Shown: positions 12,971-25,946 of the stretch, piece after piece
How the letters are laid out: each line of letters opens with the position of its first letter
Numbering within the stretch: position 1 is the stretch's first letter
NCBI RefSeq assembly: GCF_027580225.2
Contig: NC_073359.2
Coordinates: 9,476,001-9,540,000 of the forward strand
DNA: 64,000 bases
Source: Misgurnus anguillicaudatus
Lineage: Eukaryota > Chordata > Actinopteri > Cypriniformes > Cobitidae
Direction of reading: 5' to 3'
The notes under the pieces: model-generated
What the model was told of the DNA's origin: nothing
What the model saw: the letters and a program-made list of their open reading frames with translations, nothing else
The model's database searches: none
Made by a program: the position numbers and the translations under genes

Positions 12971-13284
12971 AGCCGTTTCTCAATACCAAGTACGCCAAGT
13001 TCGGACTTGTGTCCTTCCTATTTCGGACTTGCAAGTTCAGACTCGGAAGAACGAACTTCTGACGCGAAATGCATTCTGGGAAACGTCGCTGTCATAAGTC
13101 CACACAAGTCTCCTCTGATGCATCCTCGATAAAATGGGCGGATCAAGAACACATCCGGGGATTTTATGTGAACTTGGGCTTGATGCGAACTTTGAATTGG
13201 AACAGTACTTGGGCCGCGACTGATGACGTTTCACAAGTCCACAAGAACGCAAGTACAGACAAGAACGCATATTGAGAAACGGCT
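12971..13284. mobile_element. 314-bp MITE nested in family II copy A
   Basis: The ends AGCCGTTTCTCAATA and TATTGAGAAACGGCT are perfect 15-bp inverted repeats. ATT flanks both sides (12968-12970 and 13285-13287). Removing the element and one ATT leaves AATACATTGAGTCTG, which matches the corresponding AATTCATTGAATCTG of copy C. A 3-bp duplication suggests PIF/Harbinger-type mobilisation, but the superfamily is inference. Confidence 0.8.
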
Positions 13285-13418
13285 ATTGAGTCTGATTAGA
13301 TCATTAGCATCGCGCAAAAAATAACGAAAAAGTTTTGAATGCGAGTATAGTTCCTAGCCATATCTGCCTAGAAAATCACAACTTAATTTTCTGTCTGTCT
13401 TAGTACACGATGTAACTA

Positions 13419-13711
13419 TAGACGGTTTCATTGGAGGCACGTGCGCTGACGCGATACACGTCTGGATCCGAACTTTACTTCCGGTTTTATTTTTTTAATG
13501 GTCTGACTCATTGCTAAACTGATCTCTTGAACAAATACCTTGTCGAAAATAACAAATGTTTTGGTTTCCTAGGTAATCTATGTGTTGTTTTTGTGCTAGT
13601 TTTTTGCGTTTAAAGAACTTTGTTGTTATTTATTCTTAGCGAAGTTACGTGCAGACCACGACAGCCGCTTGTTTATGTTGTAACTGCTGAAACCATCTCA
13701 AGACGGTCTCA
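13419..13711. mobile_element. Second insert in family II copy A (approximate)
   Basis: The host sequence GATGTAACTA is interrupted by TAGACGGTTTCA and resumes at GAGTCAAGTTTTAAATAGG. The right side carries TGAAACCATCTC, an imperfect inverted partner of the left end. Exact borders and the target duplication are unclear. Confidence 0.5.
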
Positions 13712-14030
13712 ACGAGTCAAGTTTTAAATAGGAAAAATACTCTTTGGTTATTTTTTTAGCACAATGCTAATGGTCTAATCAAATTTAATGCATTATGCTA
13801 AATCAAATGTTTAACTATAGGGGAACTGGAAAATTAGCATATTTTTTTAAAAAGTGGAGTGTCCCTTTAAGTTGCACACTGAGGTTATGGTTAAATGGAT
13901 TATCAGCATAGAAAGCATTTATGTTTCTATATGCAGTTTACAGAACAATACTTTATAGCAACATTGTAACGAATCATATGATGTTTACATGCCGGCAATG
14001 TTGAATCAGAGGAGTTTAAATAAGACCATA

Positions 14031-14186
14031 CACTGTAAAAAAAATGCAGCATGATGGTAAAACTTGGTTATGCAAGTCAGTACAACCTTCTATTTTAAGT
14101 TTTGACTTGTTGAAATTGATTAACTTAATTTGTTATGTTAAAGTAACATAATAATATATGTTAATTTGATGTAATTTTTTACATTG
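14031..14186. mobile_element. Small CACTGTAAAA..ACATTG MITE
   Basis: The left end is CACTGTAAAAAAAATGC and the right end is TGTAATTTTTTACATTG, so the ends are short inverted repeats. The middle has the TTAACTTAA/TTATGTTAAAG style of this cyprinid family. Related ends bound the element at 49994-50450. Confidence 0.6.
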
Positions 14187-15643
14187 TATATTTCCAGAAG
14201 TGACAGCCTATCATAATGAGTAAGCTTACTTGTACTCTTGTTTGCAAGTATCGCCTGAGCAGAGCCAAAACAAATTTTCGGGATTTGAGTGCACTTGTAC
14301 AGTCAGCAAGTTCGCCTGCAGGGATTAAACAGTCGCTTGGAATTCTGTAAACTTAAAGTGACAGCGTTGTTGATTAAATGCTGTAATATTGTTGCATCAC
14401 TCTCAATCTCAGTTTATTTAAACATTTTCAACAGTTTGAACAGTAACAAAGCCTTTCAAAAACACTGTTTTGAAGTTTTTTAACGAAGGATATGACAGAG
14501 AATACAATTTTATCAATCTAAATTAATATTCACAAGTAGCATTATTGGCTACGTGCTCATGTCACAGTATCCAATATTCAACCAAATACGTCTCTCTTTG
14601 GATTTTAAATCAGCCCTAGCACAGGAGGTTCTTGTATTTCATAAGTGTGAAAACAAGCACGACAGGTGCAGGTTAGCTAGCATTACTGAGATCTTTACAT
14701 CTCCCCAACATTGAGTTCTAATATCTCCACCTTGCAGGCATCCATAAGGTTGGCTTAAAGCTCTGAGCTGACTGTGAAGACTGTAGTGTCAGTCTTTCTT
14801 TTCTGTTTTTCTCCCTAAGAACGAATGAGCGAGTACACGCATTACGCTGGGGGCTGGGAGAGCTAGATAAGAACCTCAAAGCAGATCTATACATCCAAAA
14901 GGAAGCGGGCAACTGGAAGAATGCAAATTCCATGGATCCTATGGATTCCGAAGCACGGATTTTCATGTTGATGGTTAAAGTGGAAGGGTAGATATATGGC
15001 ATTGCATTACTTTTGTTAAATGTTATTTTCATCCAGATGCCTGTTTTGCATCAGATGGTTGTAAAAGTAATGGCTCATTTCACATATTCATTCCGCAAAA
15101 ATTGAATCGACTGCAAAAACACTTAATTTCAGTCAATTGGTAATAAACAGCGTGAGTTTTAATTGATTTCACTGCAAGCTGAGCGCAGTTCAAAATAGCG
15201 TTCATACAGATTGTCGCTTTCTCAACAATCGTTTTGCAATTACTTTCTGTATATTCGCATCTATGTGACTCGGGTCCGTGCTGTCATTTATTCGCCCCCC
15301 TCTGCGAGACAAAAGTTCTCGTTCGTAACGATGACAGTCTACGAAACGTGAAAATGTGACAGTCGTGACTTCCTGTCATGATGTCATAATGTCTGCCAGG
15401 ATTAGCTTTCGTGGAAATGTGGAGTGTGGCGAGGCTTGTATGTGTGAAGGAAAGAGACAGGAAGGGAAGGATTAGGGTGGATGTATGTCATGCAAGTCTT
15501 TAAAATCCAAAAAAATTCACATTTTCCACCAAAAAAATTGAATTAGTGTAGTATTTAACATATAGAATCAACAATTTATTTTAATGTTAGTCTAGTAGTG
15601 TAATATTTTGGTTTATATACACAGTACACACATACACAACTTA
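14187..15643. other. No gene seen
   Basis: Mostly single-copy sequence with only short open frames. The 104-residue minus-strand frame at 14718-15032 has no recognised domain and no splice support. Confidence 0.4.
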
Positions 15644-15651
15644 CAGTATAT

Positions 15652-15817
15652 CAGTGCTTCCCAATCCTGGTCCCAATCCTTTCAGATGTCTCCTTATTTT
15701 AAACACCTGATTCAACTCATCAGCCTCCTAAATGGTTAACATGCCTCCCTAATAAATAAGGAGATATCTAAAAGTTTCTGGAAGGGGGTACTCAAGGACC
15801 TGGATTGGGAAACACTG
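15652..15817. mobile_element. 166-bp hAT-type MITE
   Basis: The ends CAGTGCTTCCCAATCCTGG and CCTGGATTGGGAAACACTG are inverted repeats. CAGTATAT occurs on both sides (15644-15651 and 15819-15826), an 8-bp flanking repeat offset by one base on the right. The size and termini fit a hAT MITE. Confidence 0.75.
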
Positions 15818-15826
15818 CCAGTATAT

Positions 15827-16679
15827 GATGGTGGTTAGATGATGAGAAATTTTTGCAATTTGTTTGGTTCAATCAAAATTAAAAAGGGATTGTTTATTGA
15901 GGGACAACTATTTTAGGCACATTAATTATAATAATTATGCAATTTCATTATCGAAGATTAAATTTTTTTTCTCAAAAATCCACTTGGCTCGAAACTGTGA
16001 AGTTTGCATGGGCGTTAGGCTTCTGTACAGCACCTGCAGCTAAAATGGCCCATAAAAGCATCATTCGGGCTGTAAGTAGTATTTAAGTAATTCCCAAAAA
16101 TGAATAAAGATGTCGATTTGAAAGAATACAAGTTCATACGCTTTAATTGCCCGACCATCAAAGACTCAGTTTCATGAATTTTCATGGCGTCTCCACCATT
16201 AGGTGAATAAATTAAGCAGCTGATCAAAAATAAAATAAACTCCCCCATATAATTAATTATACAGTAGTAGTCACATAATTATGGGACCATTTGCTTCACA
16301 TCAATGTTGAAGAAAGATGGCTTATTCCAACCAATTGAGCGCCAGGATCCGGTCACAGGAAATGACAACATACCCTGGGTACATTTTATGCTGGTTTTGG
16401 GGTTTGGGTTAAGGAGGGGTCGTGAGGATGTCTAGCACTGCACACACACATAGTTTTACTGAATAATGGAAGCACTGTGTCATGGCCTCCAGTTTGCTAA
16501 CCAGGGTTGGGTCTTTAACAGGGAGGGGCTCTGGAATCCCATTAAAAATATATATGTAAGCAAACAGCAAAAATAGAACCTGTGGTCTTAAGGAAACGGT
16601 GCAAGAAGAAAGTAAAAAAGAGGGAGGGGTAGCTAAATATGGAAATTGAGAAATTATCCTTCATCCATTCATTTCACAT
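15827..16679. other. No gene seen
   Basis: Single-copy-looking DNA. The 77-residue minus-strand frame at 16015-16248 lacks any recognised feature. Confidence 0.4.
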
Positions 16680-16935
16680 TTGTTATGCATTTGGCAGACG
16701 CTTTGATCCAAAATGACTTGCAGTGCAAGTACACATTTATTTGGTGTGTGTTTCTTTAATCTTTGCGCTGTTCTTGCAATGCAACCAACTGAGCAATAGG
16801 AACACAATTTTTTAAGATTCACAAATGTTTTGCTCCTTTAGAATGATACTTACAATGATGTTTTACATTTGCATTTACATTACATTCACATTTATTCATG
16901 CTTTTATCCAAAGGGACTTACAAATTGGATAGCAT
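16680..16935. repeat. Teleost dispersed repeat with GGCAGACGCTTT motif
   Basis: It contains GCATTTGGCAGACGCTTTGA then TCCAAAATGACTTGCAGTG, and a second diverged copy CATGCTTTTATCCAAAGGGA near 16899. These phrases are familiar from retroposon tails spread through fish genomes. That assignment is from memory of the motif, not a search. Confidence 0.5.
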
Positions 16936-16969
16936 TTAACATTTTGTATGTTAGCTTACATTAAGTGTA

Positions 16970-17197
16970 TACACTTAAAACAAACAGTGCTAAATAGCAC
17001 TAAAAGTGGTTCTTGGCTCGTAATCTTAGAGGAACCATTTTTAGTGCTATAGCACCTATGAAGAACCATACAGGGGTCATATAGCACCACATGTGGTTCT
17101 ACACCGGTGCTATATGGCACTTAAAATGGTTCCTCATATGATTATGAGCCAAGAACCACTTTTAGTACTATTTAGCATCGTTTGTTTTTAGAGTGTT
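16970..17197. mobile_element. Foldback MITE (ACACT..AGTGT, GTGCTAAATAG arms)
   Basis: The left arm AACAAACAGTGCTAAATAGC and further AAAAGTGGTTCTTGGCTC are matched by the reverse complement at the right arm (GAGCCAAGAACCACTTTTAG). The arms are about 75 bp each, so the element forms a near-perfect hairpin. It is non-coding. Confidence 0.8.
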
Positions 17198-17336
17198 ACA
17201 AGGACTAGTGTACGCAGGTTTCAAGCCTTATTTTGTGCGTACGCGCACTTTATAAATAAGACTCCTGCTCAGTAGCTACTGTGTACATAATTTTGCATTT
17301 TCAATAGACGCTGTTATTGTTATTTTACATATCAAG

Positions 17337-18137
17337 TAGAGATGCAACCGATATATCGACCAATGATCATAAATGTCGATAAAAGCAGTTTTTTACAATA
17401 CAAACAGCCGATAGTTATGGCCGATATATCCTACCCAGTCTCACGAAATGATGTACATGTAGTCACGTCATTTTTTGATTCTTCTTCGTGATACTGTCAC
17501 GAATTTCCGCGTTTTTCGTGAACGTATCACAAATTTCTTGTTATGTGTCATTTTCACGTATAGGTTACTCTACTGCTTTTTCCTATTTTCAAACCATTGT
17601 CGCTTCGGTTTAGGGTTAGATTTGGTGTTTGCATTAGGATGTCACTTTAAGTATTGGTTTATAATATTTTTTCTAATTTATTTTTTATATTTTCTTATTT
17701 TTAAACTATTGTCACCTGGCGGTAGGGTTAGAGTTGGGTTTGGGTAAGGATATCATTTTATGTAAATCTATCCCTATACCAAAGCGACAATGGTAAGAAA
17801 ATTGGACAAAACAGTTGAGTAACCAATACGTGACAATGACACACAAACATAAGTTCGTGATACAATCATGAAAAAACACGGAAATTTGTAGTATCACAAA
17901 AAAAATCAAAAAATAAGGTGACTATAGGTATGTAATTTCTTGAGACTGGGCTGATATATCCTGTCAATCAAAAGAGAGCAAGAAAATGCAACGAATTTGA
18001 GTTCTGTGTATAGAAAATGTAAAAAAAATCACTAATGTTTAATATTAATAGTCATTATATGAATACATTCATATCGGATATCAGTCTAAATAATCGGCTA
18101 TCGGTATTGGTGGGAAAATGTAATATTGGTGCTTCTA
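17337..18137. mobile_element. hAT-like element (TAGAGATGCAACCGATA), interrupted
   Basis: The left end TAGAGATGCAACCGATATAT resembles hAT termini of TAGGGATGCACCGAT type. The right end near 18137 reads ATTGGTGCTTCTA, the expected inverted partner in decayed form. A 520-bp long-inverted-repeat element sits inside at 17433-17952. The flanking 8-mers match only partly (ATATCAAG and ATATCTCA). Confidence 0.55.
17433..17952. mobile_element. Long-TIR element, Mutator-like, copy a
   Basis: The ends ACCCAGTCTCACGAAAT and ATTTCTTGAGACTGGGCT are inverted repeats, and internal blocks (TATTTTCAAACCATTGTCGC and its partner near 17780) are also inverted. GATATATCCT flanks both sides (17423-17432 and 17953-17962), a perfect 10-bp repeat. 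Long inverted repeats plus a 9-10-bp duplication are typical of Mutator-like elements. Relatives are at 48057, 49931 and 61773. Confidence 0.7.
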
Positions 18138-18151
18138 ATATCTCAATATCC

Positions 18152-18867
18152 TTAAAGGCACACTGCGGAACTTTTTGGTCACTAGGGGGCGCTAGACATG
18201 TATTTTTCACATCTAGCGCCCCTAGAGGCCACAAGCGACGCAGCAATGTCGCAAAGGAAAGGAAGACAACTCTTTAGGTCACACCAGGCCTACCAGCATG
18301 TCATATGCATATAATTTCATGGGTTTTATTTTTTTCAAACGCCAAAAGATTGCGTAGCTCATGTTTACAAGCCAGTTGCAATGGTGGTCGCTTGGTTAAA
18401 GTTTATATATAAAAAAATTGCCTTAAAAAGGAATCAAACCCGGGTCATCCGTGTCGTAGGTCTGTGACACTACCACGATGCCACAGAATCACATGATAGA
18501 AGTCACTCCCCAAGTAGCCTCATGCAAAATTCACTTTGAAAAATTTTAATGTTCGGGCGCCAGAAAGGACTTATATATGCAAGCAATATAACATTACTTA
18601 CTAGACCGAAAGCATGACAGTCAAGTCAGCATCGTTCAGGAAGCCCTCCTCCTTTAGTGATGTATGATGTAAAGCAGTCTAATTTTGTAGTTATTTTGTG
18701 TTCGGGTTACTACCCGAAACCCCAAGTGTAAAAGTATGAGTTAAAGCGATACAGACCCCGCCAGGCTACGGTAGACAAGTCATTCAACCTATTTTAAGTC
18801 GATGTACCATCACAAGGGTCTTGAAAATATAGTATGAAGGTTGAAAAACTACAAAGTGTCACTTTAA
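18152..18867. mobile_element. TTAA-type MITE, family III
   Basis: It starts TTAAAGGCACACTGCGGAAC and ends CTACAAAGTGTCACTTTAA, with TTAA at both ends. A small inverted repeat, CTAGGGGGCGCTAGA and TCTAGCGCCCCTAGA, forms a hairpin at 18182-18225. A tRNA-like sequence lies inside on the minus strand. There is no transposase. Confidence 0.75.
18420..18490 (-). other. tRNA-like relic with A and B boxes
   Basis: On the minus strand, TGGCATCGTGG (18483-18473) resembles an internal A box. GGTTTGATTCC (18440-18430) resembles a B box with one change from GGTTCGATTCC. They are 32 bp apart, the normal tRNA spacing. The T stem and acceptor stem do not pair properly, so a working tRNA is unlikely. It may be a tRNA pseudogene or the head of a short retroposon carried by the surrounding MITE. 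Confidence 0.45.
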
Positions 18868-20582
<1,715 letters not shown>

Positions 20583-21054
20583 TAAATACATATTTCAAAT
20601 AATTAATAAGTTATAGTATATAATAAGTATATATATATATTAATAAATAAATATTTCAAATATATTTTATAAGTTATTTGACACATGTTGAAAACAGCTG
20701 TTTTCTAAATAATCTTTGACACATGATGTAAAAATGTATGTAAAAAAAACTAAACTAGATTATAAAATTTTATTCCACATTTTTTATGAATATATTTATA
20801 TTTTCATAATAAAAATACTAGTTACACCAATTGACACAGACCGGTTACACCACATTGACATTTTTGCAGTATTTCCCCAAATATTATTTCAAAATGAAAT
20901 AAAACCAGATATTTTAGACTTGGTCCTCAAAAAAGTGAATGTATGCAAGTAATCAGCAAATTATTTTGAAATTTTAACCCTTTAACATTTAATTGAACCA
21001 TACGGACACAAAATAATTAACGTCATGTCATTGATAGATTTAGATTTTAACATC
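20583..21054. other. AT-rich DNA, no gene seen
   Basis: Very AT-rich sequence with short ATATATAT runs. No gene or clear element was found. Confidence 0.5.
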
Positions 21055-21492
21055 TTAAAGGGATGGAAGGGAAAATTCTGTCATCATTTACTTAGGGTGA
21101 CCATACGTGCCATTCTTCCTGGACGCGTCCTGTCCAGGATTTCGGTGCATCTTCCGGAAGTCGTATTTGTGGACCGCATACGTCTTAGAGGATTATTATT
21201 ATTATTATTATTACATAAAAGCAACCATTACATTTTAAGGTAAGAATGAAACGATGATTGAATGTCTTACTTTTTAACTAAATGGCGTATGCAGTCAACC
21301 AATACGACTTCCGGAAGATGCACCAAAATCCTGGACAAGACGCGTCCGGGAAGAATGGCATGTATGGTCACCCTACATTAACTAACCCTCATGTTATTGT
21401 AAACCTGAATGAGTTTCTTTATTCTGCTATACACTAAAAATGATACTATCAACTGAGTGCTTACCATCATTTTTGGTGAACTATCCCTTTAA
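21055..21492. mobile_element. TTAA-type MITE, family I, interrupted
   Basis: It starts TTAAAGGGATGGAAGGGAAA, passes TTCTGTCATCATTTACT, resumes after the insert at AACCCTCATGTTATTGTAAA, and ends GGTGAACTATCCCTTTAA. TTAA is present at both ends. A 283-bp element at 21093-21375 splits it. Confidence 0.85.
21093..21375. mobile_element. 283-bp hAT-type MITE nested in family I
   Basis: The ends TAGGGTGACCATACGTGCCA and TGGCATGTATGGTCACCCTA are inverted repeats. Their inner parts (CTTCCGGAAGTCGTATT and AATACGACTTCCGGAAG) are also inverted. CATTTACT (21085-21092) and CATTAACT (21376-21383) flank it, an 8-bp duplication with one mismatch lying in the known family I sequence. An (ATT)n run is inside. 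Confidence 0.88.
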
Positions 21493-22284
21493 GAATAATA
21501 AGCAGATAAGCTTCTGTAAGATCTGTATTCAAGAATAATTTTGCACCTCCACCTTCCTCATTGCCTGAGGGTTAGTCATATCTACAGAATGAAGGTGCAA
21601 GCTTGTCTAAGGTGTCGCATGAGCTTATTTAAAGACGATCATAGGCTCATGACAAAAGTAGGATGTACGTGAAGGAGACGATTAAAACTAGAACCATATG
21701 AGTGTACTTCTTTAAACCTGATCTCAACAGGGAACGCTTAATCCAAAGCTGGGGTTGATCCACAAACCCCCTCATAGGTTTTGATTTTGCGGGCAGCCGT
21801 TTATCGCTGACAAGTCTGAGGGATCGTATTGCATAATTAGACCCACGTCCCTCCGTATTTAAAACCACCTCAGGCCTCTCGTCTTAAGCGTAAGATATTG
21901 AGAGTAATTGGCCTTCTGATGTATGCTAATCTCTGATTCACGAAAAACAGCTTCTTACTTTTTGACACCTCTTTGATTGATGGATAACTATTTGTCTTTT
22001 TAATAGTTACTATGATTAAATCGTGCGCTAGGATTTTATCTACACTTCAGAGCACTGACCTTCAGAGCACTTAATTGAGAAAAATTTAAGTGTGTAATTT
22101 CTGAACCCCTAACAACTTAATGGAAGTGCAAACATAACCGGTATCAAAAAGTCTTAAAATATAGTTACACCCCAAACTCATGACATTGGTTTGGCCACTG
22201 TTGCTGTGTCCGACTGGTCGAAACGCTCATACAGACAGAGACGTTTTTTTGGTTATACCACAGCGTTTAGGTTTTGAGGACAAA
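21493..22284. other. No gene seen
   Basis: Single-copy-looking sequence. The 73-residue minus-strand frame at 21647-21868 has no recognised domain. Confidence 0.4.
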
Positions 22285-22815
22285 TTAACTCATTCACCGC
22301 CATTGACGAGTTATCTCGTCATTTATGAGTTCATATTTAACTAATAAAATGCCTTTTTGGACGAATTTCAAAGTGAAAGTGTAATACCGCTTTTATCCAC
22401 CAATTTATCAAAAACGGAAGTTAAAAAGATTTAATGGTTATTTTAACGGCCTTTATGTTTGATAGTCATTCTGAGTCTGATCTCTAACATAAATTCCTTT
22501 ACAAAAACGCAATTTTTTAAGCTTTTTGCTCAAAATGTTGTATTTTTGAAGAGAAATATCCATATTTCAGTGGTTAAATTAAGTAGAAAAAGTAAATATA
22601 TAATGAAACGTTTTTTCCCCATTTTGTTTGTTTGTTTTGTTTGTTTATTGTTTGTTTGAAAGCAGAGGGTGTGTTCTTTAATTTAATATAATTTGTATGT
22701 TTATACATTTATAGAAAATGATTTTTCCTGCAAGGAATTTTGTGAAAATTTTGTTAAAATCACAAAAATGCAGGTGGGCAACTTTTCTCAAAAAGGCTGG
22801 CGGTGAATGAGTTAA
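22285..22815. mobile_element. TTAA-type MITE, family IV (complete)
   Basis: It starts TTAACTCATTCACCGCCA and ends TGGCGGTGAATGAGTTAA, perfect inverted repeats with TTAA at both ends. ACGAGTTATCTCGTCA near 22307 is a small inner palindrome. Partial relatives are at 53430-53885 and 58020-58449. The TTTGTTTGTTTT region explains the short open frame here. Confidence 0.85.
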
Positions 22816-22822
22816 GGCTTAC

Positions 22823-23502
22823 TTAAAGGGACACTTCACTTTTTTTGAAAATAGGCTAGTTTTTCAGCTCCCCTAGAGTTAAACATTTAATTTTTACAGT
22901 TTTAGAATCCATTCAGACGATTTCCAGGTCTGGCGGTACTACTTTTAGCATAGCTTAGCATTGAATCTGATTAGACCATTAGCATCGCACTCAAAAATAA
23001 CCAAAGAGTTTTGATATTTTTCCTATTTAAAACTTGACTCTGTAGTTCTTTCTGTAGTTACATCGTATACCAAGACCGACAGAAAATTAAAAGTTGCGAT
23101 TTTCTAGGCCAATATGGCTAGGAACTATACTCTCATTCTGGCGTACTTATCAAGGACTTTGCTGCCGTAACATGGTTGCAGCAGACACAATGATATTACG
23201 CAATCCCGAAAATGGTAACTTTCAAAAGCTGGGGGCTATTTTCAAGCGCTCCGTTATATCATTGTGCCTGCTACAGAAGAGTCAAGTTTTAAATAGGAAA
23301 AATATTGAAACTCTTTGGTCATTTTTGAGCGCAATGCTAATGGTCTAATTAGAATTAATGAATTGTGCTAAGCTATGCTAAAAGTCGTACCGCTAGACCC
23401 GGAGATCGGCTAAATGTATTCCAAAATGGTAAAACTCAAATGTTTAACTCTAGGGAAGCTGGAAAATAAGCATATTTTCAAAAAAGTGGAATGTCCCTTT
23501 AA
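22823..23502. mobile_element. TTAA-type foldback MITE, family II, copy B
   Basis: It starts TTAAAGGGACACTTCACTTT and ends AAAGTGGAATGTCCCTTTAA, with the same arm sequence as copies A, C and D. It begins 8 bp after family IV ends and shares its final TTAA with the next element. Confidence 0.9.
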
Positions 23503-23782
23503 AGCAACACTATGTAGTTTTTTTAACTTTAAATAATGTCTCTAAAATAATTTCAGTGATAAAACAACTTTTAACTGGACATATTGTACTGTTGCTGCAA
23601 CCTGAGTAGCCTCCTAGCTGCTACAAGCACACTCTGAAAGTGGTGGTGGAGGGTAGGAAACACAGCCCCACCCCTCCCCCTGCCTGCAGAAGAGTGTCTG
23701 ATACCAGTCACTGTTGCGCTTTTCAACCACATGGGGGAGCTTTAAGTCATTTTTACATGGAAACTACATAGTGTTGCTTTAA
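23499..23782. mobile_element. TTAA-type MITE, family V
   Basis: The ends TTAAAGCAACACTATGTAGT and ACTACATAGTGTTGCTTTAA are perfect inverted repeats. It shares TTAA with copy B on the left and with the next element on the right. Confidence 0.88.
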
Positions 23783-24130
23783 AGGTCCACTGTGTAGATT
23801 TTTAGTGGGATCCAGCCAGAGATTGTCAATTGCAGCCAAGGGCACAGTCCACAGCTCACCCCTCCCTTTGAAACGCATAGTGAAGCTACGATAGCCACCA
23901 TAGGACCAACATCATCGCCTGAGACAACGTAGTGACAAATGCGCTTTATAGAACAGTTTTTTTTTATTTAGGGCTATATAGGAACATGACAAATGACTTT
24001 CGTGTAAGGGAATGTAGATAAAAACAGCTTGAGGTAAACTGAACACTACTGGTTATTTTCAAAGGGGAGGAGCCGTTCAATATGTCCCGCCCTAACTTCC
24101 TGTTTCAGTGGAAATTACATCAACGCACTA
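23779..24130 (+). mobile_element. TTAA-type MITE, family VI, left end
   Basis: It starts TTAAAGGTCCACTGTGTAGA and contains GTAGATAAAAACAGCTTGAG, which matches GTAGATAAAAACAGCTCATT in the complete relative at 58634-58892. The right end is unclear. A GATCTTTAA at 24513-24521 could be its decayed partner, with another MITE-like block (GGGGCGATTCACATC, 24142) between. Confidence 0.6.
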
Positions 24131-25946
24131 AACAGAGTTAGGGGCGATTCACATCTAAAACCGCACGGAACCTTCCATAGCTTCTTTACAACGTGCTTGG
24201 GCAATTGCTCTCTGGTTGCGCGTGTCGTTGCTAAGCAACATTGTGCCGCACTCCCCATAGATTCAGTATTGTGTCTCCATACATTGTTTCTTGTATTTGT
24301 GTCAAAATTGACAGTTTGTTAATTCTGTGTATCCCTGTACATCTGATATGAAAAATATTTCGAACTCACTGCGGCACCGAGAAAAAAGTGCATTGTGTCG
24401 CTCTCTTTTTTTAATGCGCTTGCCGTGCGCCTAAATTGAAAATAACATATTTGCTTGCGCTAAAGATGCGAAATGTAAATTGTGCATTATGCATGTTATG
24501 GCACTTCAGTGGATCTTTAATAGTTGTCTCTTTATTTCTACATTGTTTAACAAAAAATTTAACATCTACCTTAAAATCAAAAGATAATTATATCAAAAAA
24601 AGCACACAAATTGCTCCTTACATAACATTTTATGCACAGCAAAAAGAAAGCCTAAAATGATTTAGAAATTAATGGTACAAACCTGAGCCTGTCTTCTCGA
24701 ATATGGCTTTATTTACTGTGGAGCCAGCATTATCTTTCTCTGGGCCAGAAGATGTCATATGAATAGAGGGAGGCTCATTTGACTTGTTGTACACTCATCC
24801 CTCGTTTTCTCCGGAGGGTGAACAATGCATCAGCAGTCGTGCATGGCCTACATGCTCACTCAAGCACACTGCTGTGTGGCTCCAACCTTGTATCTCTTTG
24901 GACGTCGTCATGTATATTCCTTTGCTTTGGGATTTTCATGGCATTTGTAACAGGACAAACAGGTATCATTTTGTATAGTTACTCATTTAGGAAAATTATC
25001 CATGATTTGATGATTTTATTATTATTATGAAAATGTTTTTTTTTTTGCAGATTGATTACGATTTGTATTACCGTAGTTTTGCTACAAATACAAGACCTTT
25101 TTTTTTTTACCACGGAGGGCCGGTGGTATACGAAATTTCCCGGTAGATTTTTTGGTCCCACTCTGCCCCTGGCTGCATCAACTCGTGCTGGCAAAGTCGG
25201 AATGAGCAAATTTATATTTTGACATTTTCTATTAAAAAAAACGTCAAAACAATGCATGATTTGTTGGAATCTTGCAAAATGTAGACAGAGCTACACCTGT
25301 TTAAAGTTGACAGAGTCAGTAAAGTTCATTTTGAGAAAAATCCAAAAATACCACACAAATGACCCCATCCATACTTTAAAATCACTGGTAAAACTAATAG
25401 ATTTGGCACACACAGTCAAAAACAATATTAATATATGTTAAACTTTTTCTTTTATTGTTTGATTGACATTGAGACAGACAGCTTTAAGTTCTAGTGTATA
25501 AGGCAATGATTTAATATAATGTTACACATCAGATATGTTCCCTTAACAGTTAACCAAACATTCACTTAAGACATAACAGATTATATCTGCATGATTTCTT
25601 GTCAAAACAGATATTTTTAAAACTGTGTATATGTGTATATATCAGGGTCGCGCACTCGTGCGTCTGTGTGCACTTCAGTTGTGTCAGTCAGCGTGAGGAA
25701 GATCGCTTTTGAGTCTTGTCGCTCTTAATAACTTGTTTACCATCAAGCAAGTCCTGTACTATATTTTCTAATTCATGCATGTTTTAAAACCGAAACCAAA
25801 ATGTCACAGACGTGCAAGTGGATGGACAACCATCTTTTGTGTATTAGTTAAGCATTTAGGACGGTACACCTATCAGAAAACGTACAAATAAAGATCATTT
25901 TAGATGTTCAACGACCATTAGACCATTGGATTTGCTAGATGAGGGC
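24131..25946. other. No gene seen
   Basis: GGGGCGATTCACATC at 24142 looks like a MITE terminus without a confirmed partner. Elsewhere there are short open frames only (24436, 24779, 24979 on either strand) and no recognisable domains. Confidence 0.4.

Larger units (their letters stand above)
12824..13870. mobile_element. TTAA-type foldback MITE, family II, copy A
   Basis: It starts TTAAAGGGACACTCCACTTT and ends AAAGTGGAGTGTCCCTTTAA, with CAGCTCCCCTAGAGTTAAAC just inside the left arm. The two arms are long inverted repeats, so the single strand could fold back. Two smaller elements are inserted in it (12971-13284 and about 13419-13711), which makes it longer than copies B and C. It is non-coding. 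Confidence 0.88.
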
